Shown here in pieces: positions 3,783 to 7,996 of a stretch of 7,996 bases of DNA (position 1 is its first letter; each line of letters starts with the position of its first letter). The stretch is from UBA2883 sp050873965 (GTDB lineage Bacteria > Cyanobacteriota > Vampirovibrionia > Gastranaerophilales > Gastranaerophilaceae): NCBI GenBank assembly GCA_050873965.1, contig JBNMJS010000080.1, positions 1-7,996 on the forward strand. Reading direction: 5' to 3'. The position numbers and the translations under genes are program-made. A model generated the notes under the pieces. The model was not told the DNA's origin. It was given only the letters and a program-made list of their open reading frames with translations, and made no database searches.

Positions 3783-6700
3783 ATGGCTAATAAAACAGTA
3801 ATGATTGAACAAGGTGTAGAAAATGTTCTTGAACAAAAATCTGGTACAACATTAAAATTTGATTATGATGGAGCTATAACAAGTTCAAACTATACTAAAG
3901 CAGACGACAATTCTCATGATTTGATAATGACATTTACAACAAAAAAAGATGGTGAAACACAAAATACAACCATTCGTATCAAAAACTTCTTTTCTACTGA
4001 CTATATGAAAAATATATCCTCGTTCAAAGATTTAATTATAAATGATGAAACATTGTCAATAAATAATTTAATTGAAGGTTTTAAAATTGATACCGCTAAA
4101 AAAGGTATCATCAAAGGTTCAGATTTTTCTGACATAATTCACGGTACAGCCAATAACGACAGAATATACACAAATGGTGGAAATGATAAAATTTACGCAG
4201 GAAAAGGTAACGATTCAATCTATGTGGGTAGTGGAGAAAATGAGATTTTCTACTATAACGGCGATGGACAAGATACGATTTATATGACAAAAGATACAGG
4301 AACTGTACGTCTTAGAGGTCTAAATGCGGCAGAGTTAGTGCCGGAATATACAAAAAAAGGTAATGACCTTGTAATAAATAGAAATACATGGAAATCCGGT
4401 AAAGATGCTGAGACTATTACGATTAAAGACTATTTTAAACAAACAGAGGAACATTTCTATAGAGATGATATGACATTAAAAGATGTCTTAAACGATAATT
4501 TAGGCGAGTCAATTCGTAATATTTCAGCACCTAACATGAATAAATCAGCAACATTGCAAGGTTCATTCTTAAACGACACAATCACAGGTTCAAACAAAAA
4601 TGATAAAATCTACACAGGTGGTGGATCTGACATTGTCACAGCGAGCAAAGGCAACGACACAATCTATGTTGACGGTGGAGATGTTACTCTCAACTTCAAT
4701 AGAGGTGACGGTGTTGACACTGTTTACTTGAGAAAACCCAGCGATTTAACGAAATTAACCTTAGATTTTGGCGACGACAATTCTATCAGAGGCTTTGAAA
4801 AAAGTGCTAATGGCAAAGATTTACTTATTAATTACGCAATATCTGAAGATGGAGAATTTTCAGGCAAATATGACCGAATAATAATAAAAGATTTCTTCAA
4901 ACTTGACGAGTCAGTAAGAAATAAAATTTGTTACAAATATCAAGGTCACGACACAATATTGTTTGAGAGTGATGACTATATCGCTATGTTTGGGAAGGCA
5001 AATTCTTCAAGCAAAATAATTGATAGTGAATATAGAGATATTATTTTTACAGGAAACAAAAACGATACAATCACTTCAAACAGCGGAAATGATGAAATAA
5101 CAGGCAACAAAGGTAATGATAAAATTATTTTGGGTGGGAAAGATAACAAAGATTTAATTTTCCAAAATGGAGATGGTTCAGACACTATTATTACTAAAGA
5201 TTTGCATAATGCTACAGTATCTATAGATTCATTAGGTTATGAAGAACATGGATTTAAGGCATATAAAACTGCTGACGGTGATATCGTTGTTGGAGATTTT
5301 GGCGAATATGAAACAGAAAAAGAATCATACAAAAATCAAACTAGTTTAAGTTTTGATGACTATGAATCGGAATATATTGAATACGATAAGACTTACGATA
5401 TTTCAAATTCAAAAATGTTTTTTGAAAAATTCTTAAAAAATAACGAAGAATTAGGCGAAAACAAAAATGGCATATCATTTGTCGATGGTAACATAGATTT
5501 TGATAATCTTGGTGAATATATAACAAAATCAAATGGAGATTCATCAGATCCGGTGACTGGTAAAAAACTTGATGCATTTTGTGGTACAGACAAAGATGAT
5601 TACATTATTGCAAGCAATAAAACTGACGTAGTTGATGCAGGTGAAGGTCATGACATCATTGTTGTGAATAAAGGTAAACATTATGTAAGCGGTGGAGAAG
5701 GTGACGATACACTGGTTGTTAAAAATCTCGGTTCTTTAAATTATGCAAGTGGAGTTGAAAGACTGCAATATAATGGTAAAGAGAGTGACCTATATTTTGT
5801 ATTCAACGTAGATTCTGACGGTGAAATAGTAGAAGAACAAGGATTTGGTGTTGGGAACTCTTCAATTTACAGTCAAATTACAAATGCTAAATTTAAAAAC
5901 GGCACTTGGTTTGAATATGAAATTCCAGAAGAAATTATTATTGCTGATAAAAACGGTCTTAATGCTAAAAAAATCAATTTAGAAAATATAAAAGGAATTA
6001 TTGCAGAAAATGTAGGTAAATATATAAGAGATAAGGGATATTCTTCTGCTTGGGATTTGTTACAAAATGAACAAGAAAAATCAATGAAAGCTCTTAAAAA
6101 AGATATTGACGGACTTATGAAAATCTATAAACAAGGTATCTCTGGTAATGATACAATTACTGCAACCGATGAACACTATGAACTTCTTCAAGCAGGGGCA
6201 GGAAATGATACTTATAATGTAAGTGCAGATTTATTCAAATCACAATTACTAACAATTGATGACACATCAGGGAAAAATGATACATTAAATATTGATGTTT
6301 CAAAAGATGATATTGGTATGCTTATGCCAACAGATTTCAAACTAAAAACTGATAAAAAAGGTCGAGTAATTTATGATAAAAATGGAAATCCTCAATACGT
6401 TGCAGAAGGTGATTTATACATATCAAATGGTATGTCAACTTCTAACAGTTGCATCCGTATAAAAGATTTCTTTGGGAAAGGTAAAATCGAAAATATAAAT
6501 CTTGCAAATGGTGAAAAATTGGATATTAATAAATTCCTTACAGACTTTGCAAAATTAATTGATTCAATGGGCTGTAAAGATTTTTATGAAGCAATAGATA
6601 AAAATGATAAAACAATTGACGCCTTCCTAAGTGGTGCAAAAGTAACCATTGCAAATGAGGGTGACGAAATTGTTGTTTCTGATACTAATAATAAACAATG

Positions 6701-7574
6701 GAGTATTTTTGGTAAAGATAACGAAAATACAAACTATACAGTTGACATAAAAGACGGTAACGACACAGTAAGTGTTAGTGGCGGCAAAGTAAACGTAACA
6801 ATGGATTCTGGAGAAAAAACAATTAATTTTGATTCTATTGATACTACAATTGATGCTTCAAACGCTACAAAAGCAACAATTAAAAGCATCTTTACAATTG
6901 ATCCTGAAAATGCATCTGCTCGAATAAAAGGTTCAAGTGGAGATGACATTATTGAAGTCGGCAGAATTGATTCAACAATAAATGCAGGAGATGGTGATGA
7001 CTACATTATAGTTCATAGTGGTGGACATAATGATATTAGTGCTGGAAAAGGAAACGATACTATTGAAGTTCATGGATGGGGAACTACCAATGACATAAGA
7101 GGTGGTGAAGGTGACGATACATATATATTTGATAACTTAGAATATGATAACAATAATACTATTACAGATATTTCTGGCAACGACCAAATAATATTAAAAA
7201 ATCTTACAAAAGAAAATGTTCATATTGTATTCAATGTTGATGCAAATGGAAACTTCCAAGATAGAGAAGGTCAATACACTATCATTGGTGATGAAGCTTA
7301 TGATTTGTGGAAACGTGACGGTATTGTAAAAGATACCGGAATTCAAGTTAATGATTTTAACTCTATTGAAACGATTAAAACAGAATACTATGATAATGAA
7401 TGTTCTTCTATTGGTACAGAACAACTAAATTCTTTAAAAGAAGCTGTTGCAGGTTGGCTTGCTGATAAAGGATACACAGATGTTAATAACGTATTCCAAA
7501 ACGAAAAAACAGATGGCGATATTGAGGCACTCGTAGCACAATTCACTAACGTTGATTGGAAAACAGGAACATAA
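3783..7574 (+). CDS. Giant RTX-type calcium-binding repeat protein, probably secreted
   Basis: A 1263-residue acidic protein. ATG at 3783 is chosen over the TTG at 3780 because AAGGAG (3770-3775) gives a seven-base spacing. RTX-like blocks with G-x-G-N-D-x-I repeats lie at about residues 112-167, 260-315 and 414-470 (near-equal 56-57-residue blocks, each ending N-G-D-G-x-D-T-I-like or R-G-D-G-V-D-T-V), and weaker or variant blocks at 601-646, 785-837 and 1050-1116. Between them are I-R-I-K-N-F-F, I-T-I-K-D-Y-F, I-I-I-K-D-F-F and I-R-I-K-D-F-F (nt 3972, 4416, 4878 and 6453), as in the hemolysin-type calcium-binding-related domain. There is no N-terminal signal peptide or membrane helix, and RTX proteins normally leave by type I secretion through a C-terminal signal. 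No catalytic domain (protease, lipase, acyltransferase site) was found, and no exporter gene is in view. A surface or matrix adhesin-like role is a guess. Confidence 0.88.
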   Translation: MANKTVMIEQGVENVLEQKSGTTLKFDYDGAITSSNYTKADDNSHDLIMTFTTKKDGETQNTTIRIKNFFSTDYMKNISSFKDLIINDETLSINNLIEGFKIDTAKKGIIKGSDFSDIIHGTANNDRIYTNGGNDKIYAGKGNDSIYVGSGENEIFYYNGDGQDTIYMTKDTGTVRLRGLNAAELVPEYTKKGNDLVINRNTWKSGKDAETITIKDYFKQTEEHFYRDDMTLKDVLNDNLGESIRNISAPNMNKSATLQGSFLNDTITGSNKNDKIYTGGGSDIVTASKGNDTIYVDGGDVTLNFNRGDGVDTVYLRKPSDLTKLTLDFGDDNSIRGFEKSANGKDLLINYAISEDGEFSGKYDRIIIKDFFKLDESVRNKICYKYQGHDTILFESDDYIAMFGKANSSSKIIDSEYRDIIFTGNKNDTITSNSGNDEITGNKGNDKIILGGKDNKDLIFQNGDGSDTIITKDLHNATVSIDSLGYEEHGFKAYKTADGDIVVGDFGEYETEKESYKNQTSLSFDDYESEYIEYDKTYDISNSKMFFEKFLKNNEELGENKNGISFVDGNIDFDNLGEYITKSNGDSSDPVTGKKLDAFCGTDKDDYIIASNKTDVVDAGEGHDIIVVNKGKHYVSGGEGDDTLVVKNLGSLNYASGVERLQYNGKESDLYFVFNVDSDGEIVEEQGFGVGNSSIYSQITNAKFKNGTWFEYEIPEEIIIADKNGLNAKKINLENIKGIIAENVGKYIRDKGYSSAWDLLQNEQEKSMKALKKDIDGLMKIYKQGISGNDTITATDEHYELLQAGAGNDTYNVSADLFKSQLLTIDDTSGKNDTLNIDVSKDDIGMLMPTDFKLKTDKKGRVIYDKNGNPQYVAEGDLYISNGMSTSNSCIRIKDFFGKGKIENINLANGEKLDINKFLTDFAKLIDSMGCKDFYEAIDKNDKTIDAFLSGAKVTIANEGDEIVVSDTNNKQWSIFGKDNENTNYTVDIKDGNDTVSVSGGKVNVTMDSGEKTINFDSIDTTIDASNATKATIKSIFTIDPENASARIKGSSGDDIIEVGRIDSTINAGDGDDYIIVHSGGHNDISAGKGNDTIEVHGWGTTNDIRGGEGDDTYIFDNLEYDNNNTITDISGNDQIILKNLTKENVHIVFNVDANGNFQDREGQYTIIGDEAYDLWKRDGIVKDTGIQVNDFNSIETIKTEYYDNECSSIGTEQLNSLKEAVAGWLADKGYTDVNNVFQNEKTDGDIEALVAQFTNVDWKTGT

Positions 7575-7611
7575 AAAGAATATCTATAAAATGTTACAAA
7601 ATAATCATCCA

Positions 7612-7629
7612 CAAATATGTCCATATTTG
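7612..7629. promoter_or_regulatory. 18-bp dyad after the RTX gene, operator-like
   Basis: CAAATATG (7612-7619) and CATATTTG (7622-7629) are perfect complements around TC. There is no T-run, so termination is unlikely. It sits 53 bases before the next gene and may be a repressor operator for it. Confidence 0.45.
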
Positions 7630-7633
7630 ACGC

Positions 7634-7672
7634 ACCTATAATGTATATTTTAAGAGAATACATATTATAGGT
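7634..7672. promoter_or_regulatory. Bulged hairpin overlapping a TATAAT box before the last gene
   Basis: ACCTATAAT (7634-7642) pairs with ATTATAGGT (7664-7672), and GTAT (7643-7646) with ATAC (7658-7661), leaving AT (7662-7663) as a bulge. The right arm's final T (7672) is the first base of TATAAT (7672-7677), a possible -10 box with no good -35. No T-run follows. It may be an operator, or the poorly formed terminator of the RTX gene. Confidence 0.4.
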
Positions 7673-7681
7673 ATAATATTT

Positions 7682-7996
7682 ATGATGAATGATAATAAAA
7701 AAATGATTGAGAATTGTCAAAGATTAGAAAAATTATTTATCACTATATCAGCTGATGATAATATTGGCTCTAATGATGTTGAAAAATCAATACATAGGAT
7801 AAATTCTCTTACGGAAGAAATTAAGGATTACGTCATTAAATATTTCTTTCAAAAAATATTTAATGACAAAATACTTATGCCAGAAAGTTATGAATTTATT
7901 ATTGTGCATATACAAAATAATATAAAAGAATATTCTGAACATTATATATTTTTTTTAGAAGCATTATTAAAAATGCTAGAATTAGATGTAAATAAT
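7682..7996 (+). CDS. Hypothetical protein, 5' part only (runs off the window)
   Basis: An open frame of 105 codons from ATG at 7682 to the window edge without a stop; a second ATG follows directly at 7685, so the start is one of these two. The product is mostly helical with charged and hydrophobic residues in alternation: RLEKLFITIS near residue 14, VEKSIHRINSLTEEIKDYVI near 33, and LEALLKMLELD near the end. It has no membrane segment or signal peptide and no motif I recognise. The ribosome site is weak (AGGT at 7669-7672) and there may be almost no leader if TATAAT at 7672-7677 is the -10. It could be a cytosolic regulator, but there is no direct support for any function. Confidence 0.6.
   Translation, partial: MMNDNKKMIENCQRLEKLFITISADDNIGSNDVEKSIHRINSLTEEIKDYVIKYFFQKIFNDKILMPESYEFIIVHIQNNIKEYSEHYIFFLEALLKMLELDVNN

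Noticed and set aside
7634..7672. Rho-independent terminator of the RTX gene
   Set aside because: The stem is bulged and AT-rich with no T-run on either strand, so it is listed as a possible regulatory hairpin instead.
4976..7720. Minus-strand ORFs opposite the RTX gene and its 3' end
   Set aside because: They mirror the repeat codons of the RTX gene, are rich in Ser/Ile/Phe/Leu and show no start signals or homology features.

Overview
The window is AT-rich, uses standard code (TGA is not read as Trp) and mixes bacterial coding sequence with long AT-rich intergenic stretches. Codon use, the bacterial initiator-tRNA fragment, the calcium-binding-repeat protein and the absence of introns point to a low-GC bacterium. 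A gut-type lineage such as the Gastranaerophilales (Vampirovibrionia/Melainabacteria) is a guess from overall feel only; no marker gene fixes the taxon.

Left part (1-3227): probably the right-hand end of an integrated mobile element. It holds a small unknown ORF (9-212), two wrecked tyrosine-recombinase genes fused back to back at an 8-bp palindrome (213-404 minus, 401-942 plus), and a compact cluster of four genes that look like an anti-phage TIR module. One short TIR protein is on the plus strand (977-1504). On the minus strand a tight three-gene operon runs from 2977 to 1506: a small three-helix membrane protein, an MTH538-type (DUF1863/ThsB-like) TIR protein, and a second short TIR protein paralogous to the plus-strand one. 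The two paralogues converge with one base between their stop codons. The Shine-Dalgarno of the operon's first gene sits in a perfect 7-bp hairpin.

Junction (3130-3227): a 45-base sequence identical in layout to the 3' half of an initiator tRNA (anticodon loop with CAT to the CCA end) has no matching 5' half. This is the expected footprint of a tyrosine-recombinase element integrated at the anticodon loop of tRNA-fMet. Three copies of a 10-bp-phased AAGTCGT-like repeat lie just to its left, and a strong hairpin terminator lies just to its right.

Middle (3228-3782): likely chromosomal flank, holding the terminator, the remains of a small decayed gene, a perfect 10-bp inverted repeat, then a near-consensus promoter and a structured leader in front of the next gene.

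Right part (3783-7996): one very large gene for a 1263-residue repeat protein with several hemolysin-type calcium-binding (RTX) blocks and four copies of an I-x-I-K-[DN]-[FY]-F motif typical of the hemolysin-type calcium-binding-related domain. It is probably exported by type I secretion, though no exporter genes are in view. It is followed by two dyad-symmetric elements and the 5' part of an unknown ORF that runs off the window.

Working model (inference): the TIR proteins act as NAD-consuming sensors or signal makers and the membrane protein as a killing effector, carried as cargo on an element whose own recombinase is now dead.
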